Below are positions 42,226 to 54,540 of a stretch of 64,000 bases of DNA, one piece after another. Each line of letters opens with the position of its first letter. Within the stretch, counting starts at the first letter, position 1. The translations under genes and the position numbers were made by a program. This stretch comes from Cololabis saira (taxonomy: Eukaryota > Chordata > Actinopteri > Beloniformes > Belonidae). The notes beneath the pieces were generated by a model. It was not told the origin of the DNA. It saw nothing but the letters and a program-made list of their open reading frames with translations, and searched no databases. Location of the stretch: the NCBI RefSeq assembly GCF_033807715.1, contig NC_084596.1:38294958-38358957 (forward strand), in the 5' to 3' direction.

Positions 42226-42465
42226 GTGGAGTTGCTGCTCGTTCACACTGAGAGGAGCCAAATGAGGTGGTTTGGGAATCTAGTTGAGATGCTTCCTGAA
42301 CGCGCCCCTGGGGAGGCGTTTTGGACATATCCAACCAGGGGGAAGCCCCAGGGCACACCTAAGACACACTGGACAGATTACATCTCTCAACTGGATCCTC
42401 CTGGAAGAGCTGTAGGAGGGGGGTGGAACAAGAGAGATCTAGACATCTGTCCCAAGGCTTTTTAA
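42226..42465 (+). pseudogene. LINE reverse-transcriptase C-terminal fragment
   Basis: A 79-codon open stretch reads RSQMRWFGNLVEMLPERAP, then a glycine/arginine/proline block and WTDYISQLD. This is the usual C-terminal tail of teleost non-LTR retrotransposon polymerases (MRWFGH-type, then GRPR-type, then WRDYVS-type motifs). The polymerase core is absent, so it is a 5'-truncated dead copy. Confidence 0.75.
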
Positions 42466-43192
42466 GAACTACTATTATTCATATGGGCTATTTCCACCGT
42501 TTCAATTTTTTTTTTTTTTAAATCAAGTTTCAGAAGATTATGGATTCATTATCGAAGAAAGAAGCTTTAAGCTTTTACTGGGAATGAAAATCTTACTTAT
42601 ACTTTTACCTTACATTATAAAACATTAAACAATGGGGATCATCATTAGCTCATTCCTTTCTGAGGCACACTGAAAGCAGCATGATATAGCACGATATGTA
42701 GCTACTGTTCTGGCACTTTTTCAATGTTTATTTGGGGAAAAAAACCTACTAATTATAAGAATAAGACCACAGATGCAGACAAGTTGAAAAGGAAAGGTTG
42801 GGGGTGTAGAGAAGGAGCAAAACAGAGAGCAAGAAGGAGGAGGTTTTTAAATCATTCCTTCCTCAATCATCACAGGAAGTGAGAGACTGCTGGGAAGTCA
42901 GATGGACAAGCTTGAGGCGCAGTGGCCATATTGCTTTTTTTGACATGTGGCTGCAGGCATATGTTTGGACAATATGAGGAGACAAAACACTTCAGACACA
43001 TTAGAAGAAGTGGTGTAGCAGAGCATGCAGTACTTGTCAGCAACATCTGTACAGATGTGAGGAATTCTGGAAAGGGAGGCCAAATTTAAACCTTTATATA
43101 TTCACTGAAATCGTATAGCTTATGATATCCAAAAGTGACTTTCCAGCATTTTGCTTGGAGGAGCATCCAAGAGAAATTCTGCATAGCAAAAG
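42466..43192. other. Intronic, no gene recognised
   Basis: No exon or defined repeat apart from short homopolymer runs. Confidence 0.4.
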
Positions 43193-43224
43193 ATTTATTT
43201 ATTTATTTATTTATTTATTTATTT
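43193..43224. repeat. (ATTT)n microsatellite
   Basis: About eight tandem ATTT units. Confidence 0.9.
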
Positions 43225-45443
43225 TTCTATTCAAAGCCAAATTCCCTCTGCTTCAGCGAAACTGAGTGCCAGAGCTGCAGGTGCAATCAGTGCTGTGCTA
43301 AAACCTTTTAATTAACACCATCTATCATCATTAGCCAAACGGTCAGCCAGCAGTCTCATCGTTAACTCTTAGAGAGTGAAGCAAGGAGAAAAGTAAATGA
43401 TGCAATGCTTTTCTTTGCTTTTTGGCCCTGTCGCCATCAGCTCCCCTTCACGTGCCCAGTCACTGCAAAGCTGCTCTAAAAACACATCAGTCTGCATCAG
43501 GAACACTTAATCAGTCTGCAACTGCTAGCTGTCATACTGTAACTTACCAGACTAAATACTAAGCTAAAACTAATGGCTACTGATGCATGTGAATGTCATT
43601 TGCTGCGTTTAGATGTGACCGGCCTTTGGTTTGAGACATTTGTTATCTGACTGCTGTTGCCATTAGAATGGCAACATTTCGTACAAAATAGTTGTTGGAA
43701 TGACCTTTGCCCACCTTAAAACTGCAGTAAAAGTGCTTTCAACAAGTGAGACATCTTGGTTTAACTGTAAGAGGAGACGCCACCAAGCAGGTAGAAGGAA
43801 AAAAGCATCTAAGTGAAATAAGTGTAGGTGTCTCTCAAAACAACAGGTGAGAAAGCAAAGGGTTCCTCTTTTGCTCTTGACCTTTTACTCCCTGCACTCC
43901 CCTCTTCCAGCTCCGAAGTAGCCGCTGCAACTAACTCTCCCAGAGTTGTTCTGCTTTCACAACACAACAATGTTGCCTTAGTTCAAGATAGCTTTACAAA
44001 TTGTGTGCTGTGTCTGCGTGCGTGACTAAAACTAGACTTTAATTGGTGCATTATATGAGAAAGAACCTCCTAATGAAGTACAAGTGTGACCGTATGCTCC
44101 TGAGGACATTCCTTCTGAGGACAGCTTTGTCATGCTTTGACCTAAATGATTACAAATCTCAGCACCCCCTTGAAGACTAATGTGCAAGACTGCAACTAAA
44201 AACAAATTAAATCCCCCTGCTGTCTTTAGTTTAGTACTGCCTGAATGACCCTTTTTCATATTTATTGTGTATTATTACGTATTACGGTGAATCAGCCCAT
44301 TGTATTCTTCCAAGTGCAGTTGTAATGCTGTCAACCGGATAATTACGGTATCGTGTTGTTGGTAATGGAAATCTTTTGAACGCAAAAATGGCAGTTTAAG
44401 GGCAAATAGTTGGAAATTGAGACAATGATGCAGTACAGTATGTGTACTTCCCCCTGTGCATGTTCCACTTCCAAAGTGTTTGACAAAGAAAAAGTGCATT
44501 CGGGAAAGCAAGGTTTTACTGTTGGTGTTTGTACATTTATGCATATATGACGAGCTGCATCTTTGTATTACTTTAGATTGAGCTTCTTTTTGTTGCAGAA
44601 ATGAATGAATAAATAATTATTAGTGAGATGTGTTCAGGTGGCTAGTTTTAAGCTGTTTGACTTGTTTACTGGCTTGCATTCACTCAATTTAAACACTGGA
44701 ATATATTTTGCACCAGTTGGCAGCTTGTTGCAACAACTCCTGTCATATTGTTGATCTTGTCATCATAAGGTTCTCTACAGAGTTTATTTCTGCTCAACAC
44801 ACTACTTTAGATGCTGAGCGGCTTGAGTGATTTCTGCTTGTATTTTTTAAATATCTTCTGGTATGGATAATTAAGACCATTCGTGTCGTTTTTTCTTTAC
44901 CTACAGGAGCATCTTATTGAGCTCTCAAAAGCCCATGCGGCCTATAATAAATCCAAAGAGCAAAATACGGAGGAAGTTTAAACTAGCTCTTTCCTTCTGT
45001 CATTGTGGGGATTGTGACATCTCTTGAAAATAAAATGGATACATTTAGATTGCTGAAAAGGACATCATGGGAATATCGGGAATGAAGTAATATGTGTTTC
45101 ACCAAGACGTGGCTGCAGCTAAACATCCCCCAACTCTAAATAGCTGTCAAAAGACAGGTAAACAGGGGTATTAGTCTTTGTTTGCAACAGATTGTCTAAT
45201 CTGGGACAAGTTAATGTGATGGGACATTTCTGTGGTGCAGATATTTTACCGTCAGTGGTGAATATCAACCCATATTATCCATTGACAGAGTTCACTTTTT
45301 CTTCTTCTTTTGTTAGTCGCATATCCCTGTGTCGCATATAACACTTTAACGACAATCTACAGCTTCTCTGTCAGCCGTCTACTCAACAAAGAAGATCCTA
45401 ATCTAGTTCTCCTCACTTCTACATACACACACTTTGTTGAGAA
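43225..45443. other. Intronic, no gene recognised
   Basis: Low-repeat sequence. The block at about 43240-43450 looks less AT-rich and less decayed than its surroundings and is a weak candidate for conserved non-coding DNA. No exon was recognised. Confidence 0.35.
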
Positions 45444-46270
45444 TCAACCTGGGTTCAAAAGAACTATGAGGAGGTGGTAGCAGGAAGCAGATGAAACTTG
45501 GCAAAGTTGTTTTGAGGCTACAGACCAGGATGCACTCTGTGAGCCACATGGATGACTGGCTGTGTAACATACTACATTAACTTCTGTACTGAGAATGCCA
45601 TCCCTGCCCGGACAGTGAGGTGCTTCCCCGCTAATAAGCTCTGGATCACCAGTGACCTGAAGGAGCTGTTTTACAGGGAGGGGGGAAGGGGGCACAGAGG
45701 AATATGCAGAAGCAGCTTGAAGTCAGTCTAAGAGAAGACAAGGAGGTGTAACCTACACGAAATGCTGGAGAGCAAAATATGACGGAGCCAATGAACAACA
45801 TGTTTTCAATAGGTTCAGCTCAGGAGGAGGCACGCTCTCCTCTTCTCCTCTTCTCCAGGAAACACAGACCTCACACCCTTCCTGGAGAGCAGCTTCTCTG
45901 TCACACCCCTGTAGTCATGGATCTTGTTACAGCTCAGCATTTCTTTCTGGATCAAGGAAACAGGGAGACTGCCTATTTTTTCCCCACCAAAGCACCCTCC
46001 CTCTCACTATGCCAGGGGTGTCCAATTCCAATCGTCAAAGGCCGCTGTCCTGCCCGTTTTTAGATGTTTCCCACCTTCCACACTGACATAAATTGGAATT
46101 GGACGCCCTTGCACTACGCCTTTCCGGTCTCCTCTTGTGGTTCATGTCTTAACTCACAGGAAGATCCTTCAGAGTATCATGGCAAGTCCAGATTGCATGA
46201 GCTGGCAACAGGGGTGCCACAGGGATCTGTGTTTGGCCCTCTTCTCTTTTCACTATACACCACTAGGTGA
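45444..46270 (+). pseudogene. LINE (non-LTR retrotransposon) polyprotein relic
   Basis: Frames on the + strand give YINFCTENAIPARTVRCFP and LWITSDLKELFYR (about 45570-45680). These match the linker between endonuclease and reverse transcriptase in teleost LINEs. Further on, at about 46198-46262, GVPQGSVFGPLLFSLYT is the conserved reverse-transcriptase block. Intervening sequence is shortened and frame-shifted, and it is broken by a small hAT insertion. The copy is clearly inactive. Confidence 0.75.
46013..46111. mobile_element. Short hAT-type MITE (99 bp) inside the LINE relic
   Basis: Inverted ends CAGGGGTGTCCAATTCCAAT and AATTGGAATTGGACGCCCTTG-type are flanked by CACTATGC (46005-46012) and CACTACGC (46112-46119), an 8-bp duplication with one change. 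Most of the interior is deleted. LINE-like sequence lies on both sides. Confidence 0.8.
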
Positions 46271-47407
46271 AATATTCAACTGACAAAAGCTTATTCAGGT
46301 CTTTCCTGTCTATAACCTTCGATGACTCTTTTGTAATTAACTATCTATACTTTATAGTAAACCAACATAATCTCCAATCAGTGATTAATAAAGTGTCTTC
46401 TGCTAAACCCATGTCTGAACGAGGTGCTAGCATTAACTGAGAGCTCTTTGAAACTGTCAGCTTTGTTTGAACTGTTTGAACTAAGGATACATTCTCTAAT
46501 GGTTCTTCTGCAGGTGCTTTACGCACTCATCAGTGTATATGCATAGAGTGAATTACTAAACAAAATGTGGTTATCCTTTTTTTCCAGGTGTGCACTAATG
46601 TTGACCATAATTTTTGTTGAACATGCATGAAAAAAAAAAAAATGGAAAAAAACAACCTGCATACAATTTCAGAAATCCCTGAATGTACATGCATTTCATA
46701 GTGTATTCTATGTATTACGCATTTTACACCTGCTATTTTTGATTATATCACAGCTCAAACATGCAGGGAGACAGTCCCTGTCCTTGGCTCGCTGTTTGGT
46801 TTGCAGCGTTTGGTAACGCCGGTCAGGACTGTATCTGCATGTAAATCAAAGACAAATTAATAAACATAGACTGTGTATATTTAATCATAATGAATATAAC
46901 AAAACTAAATGTATGGCTTGGAGGCCTGCCATCTCAGTAAATGTGGGAGAGCACAACGCACATACAACTATATGAACAACAATGGTTAAATTAATGTATT
47001 TTATTTGGCATTCATCAAAACCACAAATTAGAAACATATAATATGCATCATTAAATACACTGCCATGAATGAATAAACATACACAACTTTATTCAATGAA
47101 TCAACAAAACACAAAGAGTTCAAACAGAAAAGCTAATGCTTGAAATAAAGCATTAAATGGTTTAAGTGCAACTTCTAGAATCATGGAAACGTTGACCAAA
47201 AGAGTTACTTGAACAAACATAAAGGGTAGTCTGTCATCTTGGAGACGCACAGATGAGTCCACAATGTGGCAGTGTTGTTTTTCTTCCTTGCTTTTTTCAG
47301 GAGAAACCTCTTGACATTGGACAGTGTCAGGACAGGAATCATAAGTATCACTTTGCTACTGTTTCCCTCTCCCTTTCCCTCACTTATTAATGTATTCATA
47401 ATTGCAG
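46271..47407. other. End of the 35.8 kb intron
   Basis: No repeat or exon was recognised. It ends in a pyrimidine-rich tract (about 47360-47385) and the acceptor CATAATTGCAG at 47397-47407. Confidence 0.55.
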
Positions 47408-47598
47408 GGAGTTCAGCCACTGGAAGGTGAACAGCCTGGCTACAGAGAAGAGAGATTTCCTCAAAGCTCCATTGCCCTTAGCACCAGAGTTCCTACGCAA
47501 CCTACGGTTACTGGGGCGACGGCCAACCTTGCAGCAAATCAACGAGAACCTTATTAAGAAGTACGGAACCCACTTCTTAGTTTCTGCTACCCTGGGAG
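47408..47598 (+). CDS. brinp3: BRINP3-like protein, second coding exon (residues 129-193)
   Basis: Joins the first exon in phase 2 to complete an arginine codon, giving the family sequence [21 protein letters not shown] across the junction. It encodes the start of the MACPF-type domain: [20 protein letters not shown], then [17 protein letters not shown] and [15 protein letters not shown] agrees with BRINP3; BRINP2 has asparagine and valine at the variable positions. Acceptor ATTGCAG and donor G|GTAAGG are canonical. The exon ends in phase 1. No stops or frameshifts are present, so the gene looks functional here. Confidence 0.97.
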
Positions 47599-48399
47599 GT
47601 AAGGAAGAGCGACAGGTGATTGCCTTTATTCTCAGGTTAGGAAGTGTTGAGACACACCAAATATAGACAAGTTACTTATCTCAGCCCTCCAAGGAGGTAT
47701 ATAGCCTGCGGTGGCATAACGCTGCAGAATAATGTTGAGGGAAAACCAACAATTGCAAAAACCCCCACACTTTATACCTGCAGAATTCAACTAGGGTTGT
47801 TTTCCACTGTGATAATTCTCCACTTTTTTTTTTTTTCCTCTGATGAACATTACACACAGCTGCAAGAGTCTGACAGAGAAATAGAAGGATTACACTCTTC
47901 TTTTTATTAGCATATATCTTTCTTCCTTTTTTACCTCCCTAAGGAGAAGAGTAAGTCATGAAAGAGAATAGTCAGCAGTTCTGATTGCTTACACCTCACA
48001 AAAACATGACTGATGGCTGTTTAATGCTCAGAGTGGCTGCTTTGTTTTAGGATTGATGTACTGCAGAGTCTGGTCATCTTATTGCATGGTCAGGATGTTA
48101 AGTCTGTTAACAGAATCACTGTTTAAAAAACTAAATACAGTCATACCGCTTTCTGAGGAATGTTCATGGTACGTAGCATTAGCAGGTGCTTCTTATTTAA
48201 ACACAGTAAATCTATCAGCCGGTGATAAAAGCAGAGGTTTTGCCAATTTGCTGGTCTGGAACATTCAGGTAAGAGATAATACAATCAGTAACTGTTGCTA
48301 TCCAGGAATCTGGGAAGGCCATTTACAATTAAATTTAAGTCCATCAACCTACTGCTAGAAGGTTAAGTCAAGTGGGACACATACAAGATTGTTTCTTGT
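47599..48399. other. Intronic, no gene recognised
   Basis: No host exon. Part of it may be the decayed 5' half of the Tc1-like copy that follows, but I see no firm match. Confidence 0.4.
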
Positions 48400-49040
48400 T
48401 TCCCCAGGAGGGGATATCCCAGCAATTTCACCCCAAGGTCAGACTTTGCAATGTTCAGAGAAATTTTTAAATTCTCAAGAGCTACATTTTAAACTCTCAG
48501 GCCACTCTTAGCATGTAATATGTTAGAGTTCAGCGTAATATCTTTTAGAAAAGACTACCCAAGTATGAATCCCTGGGTAGGATTGGCAATAGAAAGCCTC
48601 TTAAAAAAACAAAATCAACAAACATGACACCATGACTTGAATTTGCACGGATACATCTGAAGAAACAACAAGACTTCAGGAACCATATACTTTTGGCAGA
48701 GGAGAGGAAAGTGAAGATATTTTGCCTTCAATGCAGAGTCTATGTTAAAACCTAGTGCAGTGGTGAAATTAAGGCCCAGTCAAAGTCCAGATCTCAGTCT
48801 GACTAAAATTACGTAACAGGAACTTAATACAGCTATAGATAAATAGACAAGCTGATATGACATAACAAAAGAGGACAAAATTCTTCCACAATGACGTGAG
48901 AGACTGATGATGTCATGTAGGCCATAAAGCCGTTCCGGCTAAAGGCAACCCTCATGGTATTTGAATTGTGAGATCTACTTAGTTATTCACACTGGGTTAA
49001 TTTTATGGAAAATGCGTGTTTAACCATTAAACTAAAACAC
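48400..49040 (+). pseudogene. Tc1-like transposase 3' relic
   Basis: The nucleotide order matches the 3' half of a teleost Tc1-like transposase gene as I recall it: a block with ATCTGAAGAAACAACAAGAC, then CAGTCAAAGTCCAGATCTCA (the proline-aspartate-leucine-serine region), then GGACAAAATTCTTCCACAAT and GTGAGAGACTGATGATGTCA near the C-terminus. Stops and indels are frequent. Terminal repeats were not located, so the limits are approximate. Confidence 0.6.
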
Positions 49041-51769
49041 AGTGTACTTGCTTTTTTTCTTGTACTTCATCATTCAGGAAAACTTGTACAGCCTATAATG
49101 TGAAAAATAGGGTACATACTAATTTAATAGTTCTATAAAAGACCTTATATTGAAACACAACCCATGAAAATTCTCATAAACTGCTGGACTGTAATGTTGT
49201 GAAAGAGTAGTCAACCTTTTGTGTACACTGTAATTGTGCACCATACAGAGATTCTTTTTGAGACAGATGTCTCTGAACACCTACTTTGATTCTGGAATTG
49301 CGTCCTCAGACACCAAACTGTTCTGCCACATATCATTCTTCTACACTGGAGCATAAAGCATGGGAGATGGAGCAGAGACGAATGCAACGTTAAAACCAAT
49401 AGTAACACTCTATATGTAATTAACAGCCTCAACTAAATATGTAGACCCAGTCTGAATACTGATTATACTGTAGCCAAGTGAAAACCAACATTCCTGATAA
49501 GTATCTGTTCTCTTTTGTTCTGCTCTTTTCACTCCAGTCTTGCCTGCTGTTCGCCAGCGGCATTGATCTGTGGAAGGTATTTTGCTAAAGTGAATAAGTT
49601 GATTTAATGAAGCTGCTGAGGCTCACTTTGGTACTTTTGATGCGTATGAAATTAACTGCCTTACATTGAGAGAATGGAGAGTTTAAGAAGTGAATTTCTA
49701 TTTAAAATGTATGTATATATATATAAAATGCCTTTTTTGCAAAAAAAAAAAAAAATACTGAGCTCAAAACTCTTGTCTTTGGGGCGCACAGACACAGTAT
49801 CTTTCTGAATATCTTAAAAAAACAAATTACACAAAAACTTTCAGAGAGATGATAGCCTCCACTATTGATACAGTATAATGAGCTTTGAGAAAGACAACGG
49901 TTTTGGGATTTATGTATGGGGGTTAACAAAATGTATGCTCAACTAAAGGTTTTTAGAGCGGCAGTGTTACCAAAGATCACGTGGCAGGTAAAATGTTCTC
50001 CCCTGTTATTACTTCTGATTGTTGATGGGAATTTAAAGCCTGACAACTGGAAGGTTGAGTCATCTTGCCATTCAGGTTCTTTCATGAGTGAGTGGGGTGT
50101 AACGTTGTAATCCTGTGGGAATCTATGCATTTCATGTGATGTTTTTCAATTGTAGCAGTAAGGCCTGTTATACATTTTATATTAAAGAAGTTAGATTAAA
50201 CAAAATAGCTTAGTGATATATCTTTGATGGTTATATTAAGACAAAATGTTATATTTTTTAATTTTCCTCCAGATAGGTTTTAAAAGCGATGGATACATTT
50301 AAGAGAAGTCAATATTAGATTATAATATGATACTTTTTTCATTTATGACTAAAATATTTTTCAACTTCCTCAATAAGGCACCAGTATGTTTCACACATAT
50401 CAACAATTTCTGGAGAATTTGAACCCAAGTGTAGACTGGAATCACATCACCTCCACTTTAGATGGCGTCTCGCCCTGATATGTTACTTTAACCAGCTGAA
50501 AGTGAAGATCACGTATCCGTCAGGCATGTAGTTGACTCACCAGAACTCGAGTCTGACTCAAGCCTTAGTTTTTCAGCATTGGCATTAAAGGAAGAAACTG
50601 AATTAAGTCCATGTCGAATCCTCTATTGATCCAACTCAAGTCCCAAGTCGAGTCTAATTTAGATGACACAGTTGTCAGCTTTTTAAACTCACACAGAGTC
50701 TTTAAAACACATGTTAACCATCTCTAAGGATATGTGTTCTTGTTGCATTGAATGGCAGCTTTTGTCCAAAGGTGTTTACAATGAAATCAATAAAACAAAC
50801 ATTAACGTACACATAAATTGATAAAACTATTGATGCAATTATTAAGGAGTAGTTTTTAATTTCATGGGGCATCAGTGATGAGTTTTGCCAGAGCTTCCAA
50901 TGCTGGAGGTTTTCTCTCACTTTTTAACTGCTCGTCCCTTTCCGATGACTCTGTGAGGGGGAAATATTTTTGGAGGAGCTTGACTACATCACATAAGTAG
51001 TGTCCTCTTTGTTTAAAATACTGACTCCTTATCAGACTTTTTAATGTGCACTTTATGCTACTTTGAGATTAAATCAAGTGAAAAGTTTTGGATAATTCAG
51101 GAGGCAGTTTGGATAGTTGCCAGGAAATACACAGAGCTGAGCTAGACTTGATTGTTTTATTTATTTAAGTATGAAAGTTTAGCAGCCATTTGGGTTCCAG
51201 TAGAGCCGGCACTGATCAGCAGCACTTGGTGGTGTTAGCTATTGCTTATCAACTGGGAAATTAGTTTATACCTTTAACATGAGAATATAACAAATGCTAA
51301 AGGCTCATAAACATTGAAGTCAAAAGAAAAGAATACAAAGAATCACCTTCTTATCAGAGTCCTCTCCACCCAATTTTCATAAGTTATGCAAGAGAGCCAC
51401 AGCCACGCTATGACACACCATTTCACAATATGGAAAATCACAACCTTTGGTTTAATGTTAATGGTTCTATAATTGCCTGACAAATGGGTGCAAAGCCAAG
51501 AAAAATCATATTATCTGCATCAAAAAAGGCAAACCACAATACCACAATGAGACAGCTGAGGTCTGCCAGAGAAACGTCAAATGTTAAAACAGAATGCCAC
51601 TTCACTTCCTCTGCACACAAGATTGCCCTGTCAGCACGGAGGAGCCTCGGTAGCCTCTGTAAATGCTTTAAATAGAGAAAGGGATGCATCTCTTTAACAT
51701 GATTCCCAAGGGAATAAGTACTTTTCTGAGAAATGGTCATGGATCTATCGATTAATTATTTATCTGCAG
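49041..51769. other. Intronic, no gene recognised
   Basis: AT-rich with a poly-A run near 49740. No exon or defined repeat was recognised. It ends at the acceptor TTATCTGCAG (51760-51769). Confidence 0.45.
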
Positions 51770-51951
51770 GAGAAGAGTCTTTGACCATTTTCCTGGACAA
51801 GCAGAAGCTAAATAAGAAGTCAGAGGGCAACAGCAACAGCTCAGTGGTGTCTCTGGAGCTGCTCCATCAGTTGGCGGCTTCCTACTTCACCGACCGAGAG
51901 AGCACTTTGAGGAGACTCCACCACCTCCAGATTGCCACCTCTGCCATTAAG
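51770..51951 (+). CDS. brinp3: BRINP3-like protein, third coding exon (residues 193-253)
   Basis: Completes a glycine codon from the previous exon and continues EESLTIFLDKQKLNKKSEG, then NSSVVSLELLHQLAASYF and TDRESTLRRLHHLQIATSAI, all highly conserved in the BRINP MACPF-type domain. An NSS sequon (potential N-glycosylation) lies in the variable segment, consistent with a secretory-pathway protein. The donor AAG|GTACTG leaves the frame in phase 0, which matches the next exon exactly. No defects were seen. Confidence 0.97.
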
Positions 51952-53589
51952 GTACTGCACACATTCACTCAGCAAGTCCACTTCCACTTCACATTTAGAT
52001 GCATGCTTTGTGCATCAGTAATTGGCTGAAAAATGTTTGTTTCAGTATGGAGCACATTTATTCTATATGCAAATGTGCTGTGTATTATTGCCATACACAC
52101 TCACTTGTGTTTTGTAGCTTTCCAAATTCAAAACCAACCTCTTTTCAAGTTATACAATCCAACATAAAAGCTCCGATAAAACTCTATGACATTGCTCATA
52201 TACCTATTACAAACTCTGACAAACAGGTTTAAAGATTGTCGCTGAGGTTTTCACGGTTTGTTTATTTTGTTTTCAAACACACTCAACACCTGAATAACCA
52301 CAACACATTGAATGAATTGTCATTCAGCCAAATACCACCGCTAAGTATTTTTATTCATTAATTGCACAATGTCACAGGTATACTGAGAATTTACTCACAG
52401 AAGATTGAATAATCCTTTTACTTCATCTGCCTGGATTTACCGCGTTTGAATTCCCCCCAGCAATTGGACGAGAAGCACTACTTTTCTCTCCAGAACAGAT
52501 CTGTTGGCTTTGGTGTGATGACAGCAGGTGTGTGTGGGTGGGTGGACCGTGCTTTGATGCTTCAACTGAAATAGCAAATCTGATTGAAATGAGTAATTGG
52601 TCAGTGTCAACTTTGCATGAATGTCAAACACGATGGCTCATTTCCAAGCGCGCTCGCTGAAAATGTGGTATGCGAGGTCGGTTTGGGTCTCAGACCGGTT
52701 TTGTTGCCAAGAGTCACTGTAAAATGGGGCCCAAAGCACTTGACTGCTTTTCCACGAAACATTGAATGGTCGGACGCGATAAAAAGAGAGCACAAAGGCT
52801 CTCTGGACTGACTGAGAGGAGTTGCAATCTTAGGGGAAAATTGTTACATTTGATGAGAGTGAAATTCAATTTTAAAAATGGAAAAAAAAAGAAAGTTGGT
52901 TGTAACATTATTTTTTTAAAGATATTAGATAAAGGGAATCTAGACAAATGCGACATTAAGAACAACTTTAACTGAGATTATAGTCAACACAACAGTAAAC
53001 AAAGAAAATTGAATACCTTTTTTGATGCCTGAGGCAAAGCATATCGAAAAGATTATCACTGTGAATGCACACACACTCTTTGCTTAATAAATAACCAAAG
53101 CGTGTCTAGTGGGAGGAGTGGAGGGATATGAGGGAGCTAAGAAGTGACTGGTGCACTGAAACAATCAAAAATGGCAACAACAGGACATAAATGAGCAAGT
53201 GTTTATGATTAAGGGCTTTTTTGTTTTGTTTTAGTTATTCTATGAAATACATTAATGTTAAAGCAAACAGATACTCTGCAGGGCCTGGCCCGCAGATCAT
53301 TTTTAACAAAGAAGATGCCATTTCCTGCATTCTGGTGCATTTTAACAGATAGTTACTCACTTATTTTACCTCTAAGTAAACTTTGATAAAAATATTTCAG
53401 ATGATAAGAATATTTCAGAGACAGATTCACCAATTAGTCCTCATTCAGCAAGTTCATACTGTACAGTATATGCATCAATCTGTTTTTAAACTGACTGCTA
53501 TGACCAAGATATTGAAAATAATTTGACACAATTTATTCAAAATACAATAAAGTTCAATTTAGGCATGTTCAAAATTATGCTTTTTAGAG
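51952..53589. other. Intronic, no gene recognised
   Basis: No exon, RNA gene or defined transposon was recognised. Confidence 0.4.
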
Positions 53590-54000
53590 TTAAAATAGTT
53601 TATAATGTTTTATTTATTTATTTGATTTTATAGTTTGTTTGATTATTTCAGTTTAGTTTTTTATTTTAGCCAGTGCATCAGTAATTGTAGTTTTGGAAAA
53701 CTGATTAGTTTTACATTCCTTTTAGTCTTAATTTTTTGTTTTTGAGGTATTGACTTACAGATTTTGACAATGCTTTGCAGTACAAAAATACTTTTATTCT
53801 TTATTTTAAGTAGTTAGAATAAGAAAACAGGAATTCATGAGAAAAATGAAGCTGCAAACATAAAAAAACAGGCACAGAACAAAAATTAAAACAAAATAAT
53901 CTTTTTCTGCAATTCCATTTAGTTTCATTTAATTTTGCATTAGTTTTGAATTTGCTCTCTGAGCCTCAAATGTACTGCTTAGTGAGTGTAGCGGTTTTTA
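53590..54000 (+). repeat. Interspersed repeat, copy 1 of 2
   Basis: Shares TTTGTTTGATTATT, GTGCATCAGTA, a TTTTAGTCTTA block and TTGACTTACA- or TAACTTACA-type sequence, in the same order, with 59585-59935. The pair looks like diverged copies of one T-rich interspersed repeat. Class unknown. Confidence 0.55.
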
Positions 54001-54324
54001 CACGTGCCGTTTTCAGGACTGATTCATTCCCATAGTTAACATTTTCCCAAGTGGGAAGAGAGGGGGACCCATCAGTCTCAAACCTGTTTCAGTAGGAATT
54101 TCTGCCAATTAATTTTTCTGCATGTTTATGTTAGGACATAGAGATTGCTAAAGAGTTTTATTAAAATAGGAGGCCCTAAATCTAGCGTTAAATTAGGGAG
54201 AGTGAGATGCAATACAGCAATTTAAGCCAGAAATTAAAGGCTTTCTCCATAGATGTTCTATTTACCTACAATTGTGAATGTTTTTGGTTCACTAAGATGT
54301 GAGCAGTAGCCCTCCATTTAGAAA

Positions 54325-54540
54325 AACTTTATTTATAAGATATATTAAGATATATTTAATTTATAAGCACAGTTTAAAACAACCAAGGTTGACCAAAGTG
54401 CTGTACACTTAAAAACAGCTGAATAAAAGGCATATATTACAAAGATAAAATAAATAGAATAAAATGAGCATAAAATACAAGAATACAATTAAATAAAAAA
54501 TGAGAGTAAAATAATTAAAAAATTAAATATGTTTGAAATA
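54325..54540 (+). repeat. Possible teleost interspersed repeat
   Basis: The sequence ACTTTATTTATAAGA, then GTTTAAAACAACCAAGGTTG and ACCAAAGTGCTGTACA is a motif order I recall from abundant teleost repeats (probably a LINE 3' end). Boundaries were not found. Confidence 0.4.
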
